Positions 41,946 through 51,605 of a stretch of DNA of 64,000 nt are shown here, in pieces (position 1 is the stretch's first letter; each line of letters starts with the position of its first letter). The stretch comes from Haloarcula limicola. GTDB lineage: Archaea > Halobacteriota > Halobacteria > Halobacteriales > Haloarculaceae. Under the pieces are notes generated by a model. That model did not search any database. It was not told where the DNA came from and worked only from the letters and a program-made list of their open reading frames with translations. The stretch covers positions 744,001 through 808,000 of the forward strand of contig NZ_WRXM01000001.1 in the NCBI RefSeq assembly GCF_010119205.1, given 5' to 3'. A program made the position numbers and the translations under genes.

Positions 41946-43346
41946 ATGAGTAGAGCTACGTGGCGCACGCGAGTCGGGTTCGTCCTCGCCGCCGTCGGGA
42001 GCGCGGTCGGGCTGGGCAACATCTGGCGGTTCCCGTGGCTGACCGCCCAGAACGGCGGCGCGGCCTTCTTGCTGTTGTACGTCCTCGTTATCGTCCTCGT
42101 CGGCGTCCCCGGACTGCTGGGCGAGATGGTCATCGGGCGGCGGAGTCGCCGCAACCCGGTCGGCGCGTTCGGCGAACTGGGCGGAAGACGCTGGCGAGTC
42201 CTCGGCGGCGTCGCGTTGCTCGCGTCCGTCGTCGTCCTCTCCTTCTACTCGGTCGTCGGCGGGTGGATCCTCCGCTATACGCTCGCCAGCGCCACCGGCG
42301 CGTACTTCGGGGACCCGCAGGGGTACTTCGCGGCCATCGACTACGGCGTCGGCGCGGCGGGCTTTCACGCGCTGTTCCTCCTGGCGACGGTCGGTGTCGT
42401 CTACGCCGGCGTCGACCGCGGCATCGAGGCGGCGACGAAAGTGATGGTCCCCGGTATCGTCCTCCTGTTCGGCGGCCTCGCGGCGTGGGCCGCGACGCTG
42501 CCGGGGAGCGCCGGCGGCTACGAGTTCTTCCTCTCGCTGGACGTGGGGTACCTCCGGGCGAACTTCTTCGACGTCCTCGTTGCCGCGGCTGGACAGGCCC
42601 TGTTCACGCTCTCGGTCGGCGCGGGGGCGATGTTGACCTACGCCTCCTACGTCGGCGAGGACCGCTCGCTGGCCGCCGACGGGACGCTCATCGCCGGACT
42701 GAACACCGGCATCGGCGTCCTCGCCGGACTGGTCATCTTCCCGCTGTTGTTCTCGCTGGGCGTCTCGCCGGGCGAGGGCGGCCCGGGCGCGCTGTTCGTC
42801 AGTCTGGCCGGAGCGTTCGCGGACCTGCCCTACAGCCGCGTCGTCGGGATCGTCTTCTTCGGCGTCGTCCTGCTGGCGGCGCTGTCCTCGGCCATCAGCA
42901 TCTTCGAGGTGCTCGTCGCCTATCTCGTCGACGAACACGGCCTCGACCGGTCGAGCGCCACGGTCGGCGTCGGTGGCCTCTTCCTCCTCACCGGGAGCGC
43001 CGCCGCGCTCTCGCCGTCGCTGTTCGCCCTGCTGGCCGACACCCTCGCCAACCTCGTCCTGACCGCCGGGCTGCTCGGCTTCCTGCTGTTCGACGGCTGG
43101 GTGCTCGGCAAGGCGGCGCTCGACGAGTACGAGCGCGGCGCGGGTCGCCTGGCCCGACTGGCCGGTCGCCCGTGGTACTACGCCGTCGCCGTGGTCCTCC
43201 CGCTGTTCCTCGCGTTCACGCTCGTCTCCGGGCTGGGCGGTCTCCTCGGCGTCGCGGTCACGGCGACGCAGGCCGCCGCCGTCGCTCTCGTCGGCGTCGC
43301 CGCCTTCGTCGCCGCCGTGCGGTTCCGCGGTCGGCCCGCGAGCTGA
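41946..43346 (+). CDS. Sodium-dependent transporter, NSS/SNF family (paralogue 2)
   Basis: A 466-residue second LeuT-fold symporter with the canonical TM1 motif VGSAVGLGNIWRFPW (gating arginine present) and the TM8 block LLAALSSAISIFEVLVAY. The two paralogues are clearly homologous over their length and arose by tandem duplication, then diverged. It ends with extra hydrophobic helices (VVLPLFLAFTLVSGLGG and VALVGVAAFVAAVRF). The transported solute is unknown. Confidence 0.9.
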   Translation: MSRATWRTRVGFVLAAVGSAVGLGNIWRFPWLTAQNGGAAFLLLYVLVIVLVGVPGLLGEMVIGRRSRRNPVGAFGELGGRRWRVLGGVALLASVVVLSFYSVVGGWILRYTLASATGAYFGDPQGYFAAIDYGVGAAGFHALFLLATVGVVYAGVDRGIEAATKVMVPGIVLLFGGLAAWAATLPGSAGGYEFFLSLDVGYLRANFFDVLVAAAGQALFTLSVGAGAMLTYASYVGEDRSLAADGTLIAGLNTGIGVLAGLVIFPLLFSLGVSPGEGGPGALFVSLAGAFADLPYSRVVGIVFFGVVLLAALSSAISIFEVLVAYLVDEHGLDRSSATVGVGGLFLLTGSAAALSPSLFALLADTLANLVLTAGLLGFLLFDGWVLGKAALDEYERGAGRLARLAGRPWYYAVAVVLPLFLAFTLVSGLGGLLGVAVTATQAAAVALVGVAAFVAAVRFRGRPAS

Positions 43347-43399
43347 TCGAGAGCGGGAGATAGAAACCCGGAAACCGCTCCGCTCCCTCCGACGACGTA

Positions 43400-44305
43400 A
43401 TGGAACGGGGCACCATCGACGTCACCTCTCTGGCAGGCGGACTGGACCTGCAGGCCACCGTCGAGAGCGGGCAGTCCTACCTCTGGGACCGCGAGGACGG
43501 CCGGATGTACGAGCGGGAAGCGGCCAGCGGCGGCGACGCGTGGTACTGGACGACGCTCCGAACCGACGAGGGGCCGGTCGTCGTCCGCGTCCGCCAGGCC
43601 GACGGTGAACTGGTCTGGGAGTCGTCGATCGACGCCGAATCGCGCGTCCGGACGCTGCTCGGCCTCGACGACGACCTGCCGGCGATACGCGAGACGGCAC
43701 CGCCCGACGCGGTCGTCGAGGAAGCGTTCGACGCCTACTGGGGAATGCGGATCGTCCGCGACCCGGCGTTTCCCACTCTGATCGCGTTCATCTGCTCGGC
43801 CCAGATGCGCGTCGGACGCATCCACGGCATGCAGCGGGCGCTCCGCCGGGAGTTCGGCGAGACTGTCTCCTTCGACGGGCGGACCTACGACGCCTTTCCG
43901 ACCCCCGACGCGCTGGCGGCCGCGAGCGAGGCGGAGCTCCGGGACCTCAATCTGGGCTACCGCGCCCCCTACGTCAAGCGGAGCGCGGAGATGGTCGCCA
44001 ACGGCGAGGCCCGCCCCGAGGACGCGCTCGGCTTGGAGTACGAGGACGCCCGCGACGCGCTGACGGCGTTCGTCGGGGTCGGCGATAAAGTAGCCGACTG
44101 TATCCTCCTGTTCTCGCTGGGCTACCTCGAAGCGGTGCCGCTGGACACGTGGATTCGGGGCACCATCGAGGAGTACTACCCCGAGTGCGACCGCGGCAAC
44201 TACGCGGAGACCTCGCGTGCCATCCGCGAGACCCTCGGCGGCGAGTACGCCGGCTACACGCAGACGTATCTCTTTCACTATCTCCGATCCGGCGGGCGGG
44301 ACTAA
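43400..44305 (+). CDS. 8-oxoguanine DNA glycosylase-like HhH-GPD protein
   Basis: A 301-residue DNA repair glycosylase of the Ogg1/AlkA-type. The N-terminal domain (GLDLQATVESGQSYLWDRED) resembles OGG_N. The HhH-GPD core carries FVGVGDKVADCILLFSLGYLEAVPLDTWIRG, in which Lys is the likely Schiff-base nucleophile and Asp (PLDTW) the catalytic acid. It should excise oxidised purines. The gene stands between the transporters and the ATP-grasp gene. Confidence 0.85.
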   Translation: MERGTIDVTSLAGGLDLQATVESGQSYLWDREDGRMYEREAASGGDAWYWTTLRTDEGPVVVRVRQADGELVWESSIDAESRVRTLLGLDDDLPAIRETAPPDAVVEEAFDAYWGMRIVRDPAFPTLIAFICSAQMRVGRIHGMQRALRREFGETVSFDGRTYDAFPTPDALAAASEAELRDLNLGYRAPYVKRSAEMVANGEARPEDALGLEYEDARDALTAFVGVGDKVADCILLFSLGYLEAVPLDTWIRGTIEEYYPECDRGNYAETSRAIRETLGGEYAGYTQTYLFHYLRSGGRD

Positions 44306-44410
44306 GCGACGGGCGACAGAGCGAGTTATACGCGCCGTATTGAAGTAAGGTCGGCGCACCGGGGAATAGCGCGCGACTTACTTTCTACGTCCTGTCTGCT
44401 ATTATGTCGC

Positions 44411-45718
44411 ATGGACAACCCCGCGGTTCCGGACGGGTCGGCCGTAGTGATATCGAACGACGCGCCCGGCTCGGTGACCACGGTCAGGTCGCTGGGCAAG
44501 CGCGGCGTCAGAACCATCGTCGCGTCCGACAGCGACCGCTCGCCGGCGTTCGCCTCGAAGTACTGCGACGAGCGGGTGCGGTTGCCCAGTCCGTACGACG
44601 ACCTGCTCTCGTACCGAGACGTGCTCCTCGACCTCGCGGCGCGCCCCTCCGTGAAGACGATCGTCCCCGTCAGAGAGGAGGACGTCTACGTCCTCTCGAG
44701 ATACCGCGAGGCGTTCGAGGACTACCTCACGCCGGTGTGGCCGACGATGGAGACGCTGGCGGCGGTCCACGACAGACTCGCCCTCTTCTCGGCCGCTGAG
44801 CGGGCCGGCGTCGCCGTTCCGGAGACCAGACTGCTCACCGACGTGGACGACTGGGACCGTCGTCTCATCGCGAAGGGCCGCTACGGTGCGCTCACCGACT
44901 ACTACGTCGACGAGATCCCGCCGACGGAGTCGTGGTCGATGCCGAACACGCAGTATTTCGAGCCGGGCGACCCCCCCGACGTCGAGGACCTGATCGACCG
45001 CATGGGCCACGTCCCCATCGTCCAGGAGTACGTCGCCGGGACCGAGTACACGATCCGGGCGCTGTACGACGAGGGCGAGGCGCTGTTCAGCACGCAGAAG
45101 GCCCTCCGTCGCGGGTTCAAGTACCCCCGCGGCCCCAGCGTCTACCACGAAGCGGTCGACATCCCGGAACTCCGCGAAGCGGGGCTCGCGGTGTTGGACG
45201 AGTTGGGGTGGCACGGCGTGGCGTCGGTCGGGTTCATCCGCGACGACGAGACGGGCGAGTTCAAGATCCTCGAAGTCAATCCGCGGTTCTGGTCGTCGCT
45301 CCCCTGTGACCTCCACGCGGGGGTCGACTACCCGCTGTACTACTGGCGGCTCGCCAACGGGGACCGCGGCCCGTTCGCGCCCGACTACCGCCCCGGAACG
45401 GCGTCGCACTTCCTCCGCGGCGAGATCAGTCACCTGCACAGCGTCGCGACGGAGGAGTACCCCTTCGTCGAGAAGCCGTCGCTTTCGCGAACCGCGGCGG
45501 CGACGGTCGGATCGATGGTCGCGCAGCCGCACTTCGACTTTCTCGATCGCGACGACGTGCGGCCGTTCGTGCGCGACACGGTGAACGCCGTCCTGGAGAA
45601 AGGAGGGATCGGTACGTCGCGTCCGACGACCACAGTGTCAGCGGAGAGTCGTCCCGTCGACACGGAGTCGAGTACCGACGGTCCCGAACGAGAGGTGAGC
45701 GCCGACCGCCGGGCCTAA
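44411..45718 (+). CDS. ATP-grasp domain carboxylate-amine ligase-like protein
   Basis: A 435-residue ATP-grasp enzyme. The N-terminal pre-grasp domain has VVISNDAPGSVTTVRSLGKRG. The ATP-grasp core includes the Lys in LIAKGRYGALTDY, the adenine loop VPIVQEYVAGTEYTIRALYDEG, and the metal-binding FKILEVNPRFWSSL. It probably joins a carboxylate to an amine, but the product is unknown. The last 50 residues are disordered. Confidence 0.8.
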   Translation: MDNPAVPDGSAVVISNDAPGSVTTVRSLGKRGVRTIVASDSDRSPAFASKYCDERVRLPSPYDDLLSYRDVLLDLAARPSVKTIVPVREEDVYVLSRYREAFEDYLTPVWPTMETLAAVHDRLALFSAAERAGVAVPETRLLTDVDDWDRRLIAKGRYGALTDYYVDEIPPTESWSMPNTQYFEPGDPPDVEDLIDRMGHVPIVQEYVAGTEYTIRALYDEGEALFSTQKALRRGFKYPRGPSVYHEAVDIPELREAGLAVLDELGWHGVASVGFIRDDETGEFKILEVNPRFWSSLPCDLHAGVDYPLYYWRLANGDRGPFAPDYRPGTASHFLRGEISHLHSVATEEYPFVEKPSLSRTAAATVGSMVAQPHFDFLDRDDVRPFVRDTVNAVLEKGGIGTSRPTTTVSAESRPVDTESSTDGPEREVSADRRA

Positions 45719-45743
45719 CTGCCCGCCTCGAGTAGGCGCTGAC

Positions 45744-46019
45744 ATGGCGCGCCGACGCGTTCACGTCTACGTCTCCGGGCGAGTACAGGGCGTCTACTAC
45801 CGTGCGACGACGCGGGACACGGCCCGCGACCACGGCGTCGACGGCTGGGTGACGAACTTAGACGACGGCCGCGTCGAGGCGGTGTTCGAGGGCGACCCCG
45901 ACGCCGTCGAGTCGATGGTCGAGTTCTGTCACGAGGGGAGTTCCCGAGCGGACGTCGTCGACGTCGACGTGACCGAAGAGGATCCCGAAGGCATCGAGGG
46001 CTTCGAAGTCCGCTGGTAG
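45744..46019 (+). CDS. acyP: Acylphosphatase
   Basis: A 91-residue enzyme hydrolysing acyl phosphates. The signature RVQGVYYRATTRDTARDHGV contains the phosphate-binding arginine, and GWVTNLDDGRVEAVFEG contains the catalytic asparagine. The ferredoxin-like fold is complete. Confidence 0.93.
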   Translation: MARRRVHVYVSGRVQGVYYRATTRDTARDHGVDGWVTNLDDGRVEAVFEGDPDAVESMVEFCHEGSSRADVVDVDVTEEDPEGIEGFEVRW

Positions 46020-46085
46020 AGGCGTACCGCCCGCCGCTCCGCTGTCGCCGTCATCGTTACCACGCTGGCGGGCGAACCGCCGCCC

Positions 46086-47513
46086 ATGCTCACCGGTACT
46101 GAGATGGGCGTCGTCGACGAGAACGCCGCGGCCCTCGGCGTACCGCGCAAACAGTTGATGGAGTCCTCCGGCAACGCCGTCGCGCGGGCGGTCCGGGACC
46201 ACGCCGACCCCGGCGACGCGGTGACTATCGTCGCCGGCCGCGGGAACAACGGCGGGGACGCCCTCGTCGCCGCGCGCTTCCTCGACGAGTTCGACCTCCG
46301 CGTCCTGCTGTTGGGCCGCCCGGAGACCATCACGACCGACATCGCCCGCGAGAACTGGGACGCGCTCCAGTCCGCCGAATACGCCACCGAAGAGGTCCGC
46401 GACGCCAGTGATCTCTCGCTCGCCGACCCCGCCGTCGTCGTCGACGCGATGCTCGGCACCGGAATCGGCGGCGCGCTGCGAGAGCCCGAAGCCACTGCCG
46501 CGAGCGCGATGAACGACGCCGACGCCCGGGTCCTCTCGGTGGACGTGCCCTCGGGACTCGACGCGGCGGACGGGACGCTCGCGGACAACGCGGTGGAAGC
46601 CGACCACGTCGTCACGTTCCACGACACGAAGCCCGGGCTCTCGGAACTGGACGCCGAGGTCACCGTCGCGGACATCGGCATCCCCGACGCCGCCGAACTG
46701 TTCGTCGAGCGCGGCGACCTCACGCGACTGAGCCGAGCCGGCGACGCGCACAAGGGCGACAGCGGCGAGGTGCTCGTCGTCGGCGGCGGCCCTTACACCG
46801 GCGCGCCGGCGCTCTCCGCCCAGGCCGCGCTCCGCGGCGGTGCCGACCTCGTCCGCGTCGCCGCCCCCGAGTCGGTCGCCCGCGAGATACAGGGTTACAC
46901 GGAGAACCTCATCGTCCGGGAGTACGAGGCCGACTTCCTCGGTCCCGAACAGGTCGACTGGCTCTCCGGCCTCGCGGCCGACCACGACACAGTCGTCCTC
47001 GGTCCCGGGATGGGCGACGCCGACGAGACGCTGTCGGCCGTCGAGGAGTTCCTCGGCGGCTACGAGGGCACCGCCGTCGTGGACGCGGACCCGCTCGCCG
47101 TCGTTCCCGACATCGAGACCGACGCCGAACTCGTCTGTACCCCTCATCAGGGCGAACTCCAGAAGATGGGCGGGGAGACGAGCGACGACTGGCGCGAGCG
47201 GGCCGGCCTCGTCGAGTCATTCGCCGCCGACATCGGCCACACGCTGCTCGTGAAGGGGGCCTACGACGTGATCACCGACGGCGACGAGACGCGAATCAAC
47301 CGCACCGGCAATCCGGGAATGACCGTCGGCGGCACCGGCGACGTGCTGGCCGGCGTCACCGGCGCGCTGACCTGCGTGCAGGAGCCGCGCCACGCGGCCG
47401 CCATCGCCGCCCACGCCGTCGGTGACGCCGGCGATTCGGTCGTGGACGAACGCGGCTACGGACTGGTCGCGACCGACCTGCTGGCGGAAGTACCGCCGGC
47501 GCTCTGGAAGTGA
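46086..47513 (+). CDS. nnr: Bifunctional NAD(P)H-hydrate epimerase / ADP-dependent dehydratase
   Basis: A 475-residue fused metabolite-repair enzyme that restores hydrated NAD(P)H. The N-terminal YjeF domain has the epimerase loop AGRGNNGGDALVAARFL, then VVVDAMLGTGIGG and VLSVDVPSGLDA. The C-terminal ribokinase-like dehydratase domain has SGEVLVVGGGPYTGAPALSA and the ATP-site motif GNPGMTVGGTGDVLAGVTGAL. The fusion is normal in archaea and many bacteria. Confidence 0.93.
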   Translation: MLTGTEMGVVDENAAALGVPRKQLMESSGNAVARAVRDHADPGDAVTIVAGRGNNGGDALVAARFLDEFDLRVLLLGRPETITTDIARENWDALQSAEYATEEVRDASDLSLADPAVVVDAMLGTGIGGALREPEATAASAMNDADARVLSVDVPSGLDAADGTLADNAVEADHVVTFHDTKPGLSELDAEVTVADIGIPDAAELFVERGDLTRLSRAGDAHKGDSGEVLVVGGGPYTGAPALSAQAALRGGADLVRVAAPESVAREIQGYTENLIVREYEADFLGPEQVDWLSGLAADHDTVVLGPGMGDADETLSAVEEFLGGYEGTAVVDADPLAVVPDIETDAELVCTPHQGELQKMGGETSDDWRERAGLVESFAADIGHTLLVKGAYDVITDGDETRINRTGNPGMTVGGTGDVLAGVTGALTCVQEPRHAAAIAAHAVGDAGDSVVDERGYGLVATDLLAEVPPALWK

Positions 47514-47516
47514 CGA

Positions 47517-48116
47517 TCAGACGCCGAGCCACTCGTCGTTCCGGACCGTATAGCCGTTGCTCCGACAGAACTTCGCCGCCTGCCGGCGCACCTCTCGGGA
47601 CCCGGGGAGCCTCTCTTTCTCGCGGATCCGCTCGACGATCCAGTCGCTGATGACCCGGACACCCTCGTCCTCGTCGTCCTCCTCGATCGCCTTGAGCTCC
47701 CGAAGCGTCCTCTCGTAGGCTTCCCGCTGTGACGCGCCGAGTTCCGCGTTCGGGAGCGACTCGGTCGCTTCCGCGATTCGCTTCATCGCCGTGGCGATTC
47801 TCGGCCGTCGTACCCGCACTCGGACGGCGGCGACCGAGCCGAACCACTCCTCGTCCGTGTCCGGGACGAGTTCCTCGACGGCGTAGCGCTCGTCGCCGTC
47901 GGTCAGGGTTCGGTCGCCGGCCGCCGCGACGACGTCGCTCCCCGTCGCCGGGAACTCGACCGCGTCGAGCGCCGCCTCCAAGTCGTCGAGTTCGGCTGGG
48001 TCGACCGGCGGTTCCGTCTCGTCTCCGCGCTCGAGTTCCGCGACGATGTCGCGCTCTCGCTGGCGTCTCTCCGCGTCGCGTGCTTGCTTCTCTCTGCCTG
48101 ATTTATCGTCTGCCAT
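47517..48116 (-). CDS. Conserved haloarchaeal protein, DUF5789-like domain (199 aa)
   Basis: A 199-residue acidic soluble protein. The N-terminal helix is charged (REKQARDAERRQRERDIVAE). The central LEAALDAVEFPATGSDVVAAAGDRTL segment resembles DUF5789/DUF2795-type domains of haloarchaea. The C-terminus IREKERLPGSREVRRQAAKF is basic and might bind nucleic acid. The gene is convergent with nnr (3 nt between stops). Confidence 0.65.
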   Translation of the reverse strand: MADDKSGREKQARDAERRQRERDIVAELERGDETEPPVDPAELDDLEAALDAVEFPATGSDVVAAAGDRTLTDGDERYAVEELVPDTDEEWFGSVAAVRVRVRRPRIATAMKRIAEATESLPNAELGASQREAYERTLRELKAIEEDDEDEGVRVISDWIVERIREKERLPGSREVRRQAAKFCRSNGYTVRNDEWLGV

Positions 48117-48192
48117 CACTACGTGTAGGATTTACAACTGGATAACCCTATGGACGGATGAGCCGGCGACGGTCGCTGTCAGCGAACCGAAA

Positions 48193-49503
48193 TTACGCGG
48201 ACGCGCCGACGAGGTCGCCCGCTTTCGCCCGTGACTGCTCGACGATGGCTGGGCGGGCCTCGAACTCGATGACGACCTGGTCGCCGTAGTCGACGGTCTC
48301 GACGTGGGCGTGGTCGTGAATCCACGACACGACGCTCATCGTCTCGTCGGTCATCGGGAGGACGAGGCGCTCGCGCTCGTAGTCGGGGAGCTCCGCGTCG
48401 ATGCGGGCGGCGAGTTCCTCGACGTTCAGCCCCTCCTTGCCGCTGACGGCCACGGGGTTGGGCGCGAGTTTCGAGAGCGCCTCCCGCTTCCGACGGACCT
48501 CCTCGTCGTCTACCACGTCGGTCTTGTTGAGCACCGTCACGATGGGGGCCTGGTTGCGCTCGTAGAGCGTGTCGTGACTCGTCACCAGTTTCTCGCGGAT
48601 CTCCTCGATAGACTCGGAGACGTCGACGACCAGCAGGACGAGGTCGGCCCGATACACCGAGTCGAGCGTGGACTTGAAGGACTCGACCAGCCAGTGCGGG
48701 AGGTCCTGGATGAACCCGACGGTGTCGGTCACGAGGACGTCGCGTTTGCCCACCTGCGCCCGGCGCGTAGTCGTCCCCAGCGTCGTGAACAGGCGGTCCT
48801 CGCTCTCGGCGGTCGTATCGAGGTCGGGGTGGAGGTCGTCGTTCTCGTCGACCTCCAGATCGTCTGCGAGCCGGCGAAGCAGCGTCGACTTCCCGGCGTT
48901 GGTGTAGCCCGCGAGCGCGACGAGGTCGAAGCCGGACTCCCGGCGCTGTTCGCGGCGGTGTTGCTCGGTCTCCTCGATGGATTCGAGCTCGTCGCGGATG
49001 TTCGAGATCTGCTTTTTGATGTCCTCTTCGCGGGTCTCGTCGTACTCGCCCAGCCCCATGAACCCGGGGCGCTCGTCGCGCTTGGCGAGGCTCGCCTTGG
49101 CCTCCGCTCTGGGCAGTTCGTAGCGCAGTTCGGCCAGTTCGACCTGTAGCTGCGCCTTCCGCGTCTGGGCGCGCTGGCCGAATATCTCGAGGATGAGGCG
49201 GAACCGGTCGACGGCCTGGGCACCTTTCGGGAGTTCGTTCCCGATGTTGTACGTCTGATAGGGACCCAATTGGTTGTCGAAGATGACCGTGGTGGCATCT
49301 TCGAGCGCCACTTTGTTGGCCAGTCGCGTCACCTTCCCCTCGCCGAGGTGATACCCCGGGTCTTCGGTTCTGGTCTGTGTGACTTCCCCGACCACTCGGT
49401 ACCCGGCGGCCCGGGCGAGGTCGCGAATCTCTTCGGTGTCTGCCGTGCCGCTGTCGACCCGCTTTACGACAACCGCACGCTCGGTGGTGTGTGTCGCCGT
49501 CAC
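48193..49503 (-). CDS. hflX: GTPase HflX
   Basis: A 436-residue ribosome-associated GTPase. The N-terminal HflX domain has YHLGEGKVTRLANKVALEDA and FDNQLGPYQTYNIGNEL, followed by a coiled-coil (TRKAQLQVELAELRYELPRA). The G domain has G1 ALAGYTNAGKSTLLRRLADD, G3 VTDTVGFIQDLP and G4 VLNKTDVV. The C-terminal extension is short. It is monocistronic and divergent from the FUN14 gene, with A/T-rich promoter sequence between. Confidence 0.94.
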   Translation of the reverse strand: MTATHTTERAVVVKRVDSGTADTEEIRDLARAAGYRVVGEVTQTRTEDPGYHLGEGKVTRLANKVALEDATTVIFDNQLGPYQTYNIGNELPKGAQAVDRFRLILEIFGQRAQTRKAQLQVELAELRYELPRAEAKASLAKRDERPGFMGLGEYDETREEDIKKQISNIRDELESIEETEQHRREQRRESGFDLVALAGYTNAGKSTLLRRLADDLEVDENDDLHPDLDTTAESEDRLFTTLGTTTRRAQVGKRDVLVTDTVGFIQDLPHWLVESFKSTLDSVYRADLVLLVVDVSESIEEIREKLVTSHDTLYERNQAPIVTVLNKTDVVDDEEVRRKREALSKLAPNPVAVSGKEGLNVEELAARIDAELPDYERERLVLPMTDETMSVVSWIHDHAHVETVDYGDQVVIEFEARPAIVEQSRAKAGDLVGASA

Positions 49504-49613
49504 TTACGCGACAGTACGCCGTCCGATTATTTAATCTGCGGGGTGGCTCGCGCGGCTCTATCAGTGATACTCCGAGCACAAAGGATTTAATAGATGATAT
49601 TCTGGTAGCCAGT

Positions 49614-49961
49614 ATGGTCGAATTTGTGTTACAACTAGATGGGTTCAATCTCCCGCAGATGGGCCTCGAGCTGGGGACTGGCGGCCTCATCGGCGGTATT
49701 ATCGGATTCGCTGCCAAAAAAATCGCGAAGGTCATCGCCGTCATCGTCGGCCTCGAACTGGCGCTCTTTAAGTTCTTAGAGACCCGCGGCATCCTCGAAG
49801 TGAACTGGCAGGCGATCGGCGGGGCCGCACAGAACGCGACGCAGGGGGCGACCGAGACCGCCGCGGGACAGCCGCCGTCGTGGATGATGTCGATCATCTC
49901 GGCGCTCCCGGTCAGCGCGGGCTTCACGGGCGGCTTCCTCGTCGGCTTCAAGCAGGGATGA
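49614..49961 (+). CDS. FUN14-domain membrane protein
   Basis: A 115-residue membrane protein with three helices. The motif GLELGTGGLIGGIIGFAAKK, then IAVIVGLELALFKFLETRG, and the final PVSAGFTGGFLVGFKQG are typical of the FUN14 family. Function in archaea is unknown. The ATG at 49614 is at the conserved N-terminus; TTTAATAG about 26 nt upstream could be the TATA element. A 6-bp hairpin follows the stop. Confidence 0.85.
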   Translation: MVEFVLQLDGFNLPQMGLELGTGGLIGGIIGFAAKKIAKVIAVIVGLELALFKFLETRGILEVNWQAIGGAAQNATQGATETAAGQPPSWMMSIISALPVSAGFTGGFLVGFKQG

Positions 49962-50106
49962 CCGACCTCGTCGAATCACTCACGAAGTGAGTTCGGCAGA
50001 CGATATCCGTTCTCTGCGCGTCCGACGGCGGCCGATCCGCTTACGACTGGAACGAGGACGGAAGTGGACTCGTGATCACCCCGATAGATCTATACGGTGA
50101 GACGGC

Positions 50107-50661
50107 TCACCCCAAGAAGTATCGCGTCCACGGGTAACGTTCAACGAGCGGTACTCCGTCGACCTCGTACTGTTCGATATAGGCATCGAGACCGAAGATT
50201 CTGCCAGCACCGAACGCGGCCACGGAGAGGAACACCAGCAGATACGCGAAGTCGCCGTTGATGTAGCCGTGAGCGATGTCCCAGTTGCCGAAGTAGAACA
50301 ACACCATCATGAACGCGCCCCAGAACGCCGCCAGCCGCGTCAGGCACCCGACTATCAGCCCGAGACCGATGAGCACCTGTCCCCACGGGACGGCGACGTT
50401 CACGAAGTCCATAAACCAGGCCGTCTGTGCCATCGAGACGAAGAGGTCCGCCAGCGGGCTACCGTTCGCCGACGGCGCGTTCTGGAGATACCCCGCTGCG
50501 CTGAAATCACCGCCGAGGAGCTTTCCCGAACCGGCCTGTAGGAACGCGAGCCCCATCATGAGACGGAGAGCGAGGATGAACCAGACGCTCAGAGTGTGGA
50601 GTTTTCCCTCCGCGGTCAGTCCGGCGACGATGCTTCTGAGTTCTACCTCTCCAGCGGACAT
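50107..50661 (-). CDS. DoxX-family membrane protein (second in window)
   Basis: A 184-residue membrane protein with four helices. It shares with the protein at 15633 the segments LRLMMGLAFLQAGSGKLLGG, WGQVLIGLGLIVGCLTRLAAFWGA and GAGRIFGLDAYIEQY. The two are paralogues. The DoxX family includes a quinol-oxidase subunit and catechol- or redox-linked proteins, so the role is open. It is a single gene facing FUN14. Confidence 0.82.
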   Translation of the reverse strand: MSAGEVELRSIVAGLTAEGKLHTLSVWFILALRLMMGLAFLQAGSGKLLGGDFSAAGYLQNAPSANGSPLADLFVSMAQTAWFMDFVNVAVPWGQVLIGLGLIVGCLTRLAAFWGAFMMVLFYFGNWDIAHGYINGDFAYLLVFLSVAAFGAGRIFGLDAYIEQYEVDGVPLVERYPWTRYFLG

Positions 50662-50783
50662 ACGTCACCGTGAAAACGCCACTTGTAAATAATTTATCGG
50701 CGAGGCTGGTTGTTAAACCAGCCATCGAGCTGAATCTTCGACGATGTCGACGAGGGAGAACGAGGTCCTTTCGCGGTCGTTAT

Positions 50784-51509
50784 TCAACGAGTGCCGATGT
50801 CGTCTTCGTCCTTGAGGATCTGCGTCTCGGCTTCGCCGCTCGTGTGCTCGTTGACGAGGTCGTAGAACTCGTTTTGCATCCCCGCCGGGAAGGTGAGCAC
50901 GCCGACCCACGAGCCGTCGGACTGCCACTCCTCGCGTTCCAAGTCGCCGAACTGCCGGATCTGGGCCTGCGCGCTGCCGGCGTAGTCGGCGGGCACCTGC
51001 ACGGCGACGGTCACCTCGTCGAACCGGATGGGGATGACCGGCCGCAGGGCGTCTAAGGCCTCGTCGACCTGCGTCTCGACGGGCTCCATCGGGTCGACGC
51101 GGAAGTCCGTCTCTTCGAGCGCCGACTCGATGCGCTCGGGCGGATGGGGCGCGTCGTCCATCTGCGGGTTGACGGCGTTGCGGGTTATCTGCTGGACGAG
51201 TTGCTTGTGCTTCTGTTCCTGCATCTCGCGGCGCTGATCGGCCGTGATCTGTATCTCGCCGCGTTCGACGACTTCGGGGATTATCTCCATCGGCTCGGTC
51301 GTCCCGAACACCTCTTTCAGACTCTCCTCGGGCGGTCTGTCACCTCGCGAGGCGTCCTCGAAGACGTCCTCGGCCGCGATGACGTCCTCTAACTCGCCGT
51401 CGAACTCACCGCGTTTCATCGCCAGTGCGGCGTCGGGGTCGACCAGTACCTCGAAGCGCTGTCCGTGCGACTCGAGGCGCGCCGTCACAGCCTCGTCAAG
51501 CGATATCAT
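50784..51509 (-). CDS. sdo1: Ribosome maturation protein SDO1 (SBDS homologue)
   Basis: A 241-residue homologue of human SBDS, which releases the anti-association factor aIF6 from the large subunit. The N-terminal SBDS domain has RFEVLVDPDAALAMKRGEFD, the middle helical bundle QITADQRREMQEQKHKQLVQ, and the C-terminal ferredoxin-like domain IPIRFDEVTVAVQVPADYAG. It lies downstream of psmA, as in many archaea. The exosome genes that usually follow are absent. Confidence 0.95.
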   Translation of the reverse strand: MISLDEAVTARLESHGQRFEVLVDPDAALAMKRGEFDGELEDVIAAEDVFEDASRGDRPPEESLKEVFGTTEPMEIIPEVVERGEIQITADQRREMQEQKHKQLVQQITRNAVNPQMDDAPHPPERIESALEETDFRVDPMEPVETQVDEALDALRPVIPIRFDEVTVAVQVPADYAGSAQAQIRQFGDLEREEWQSDGSWVGVLTFPAGMQNEFYDLVNEHTSGEAETQILKDEDDIGTR

Positions 51510-51605
51510 ACCCGTCGGTAACGGGGGGTCGGTTAAAGTCCTTACTGCGTCGGTCGATTCGAACGCCCGCAGACGCGGCGAGAGCGAGAGAAGAGGGCGC
51601 GGCGT

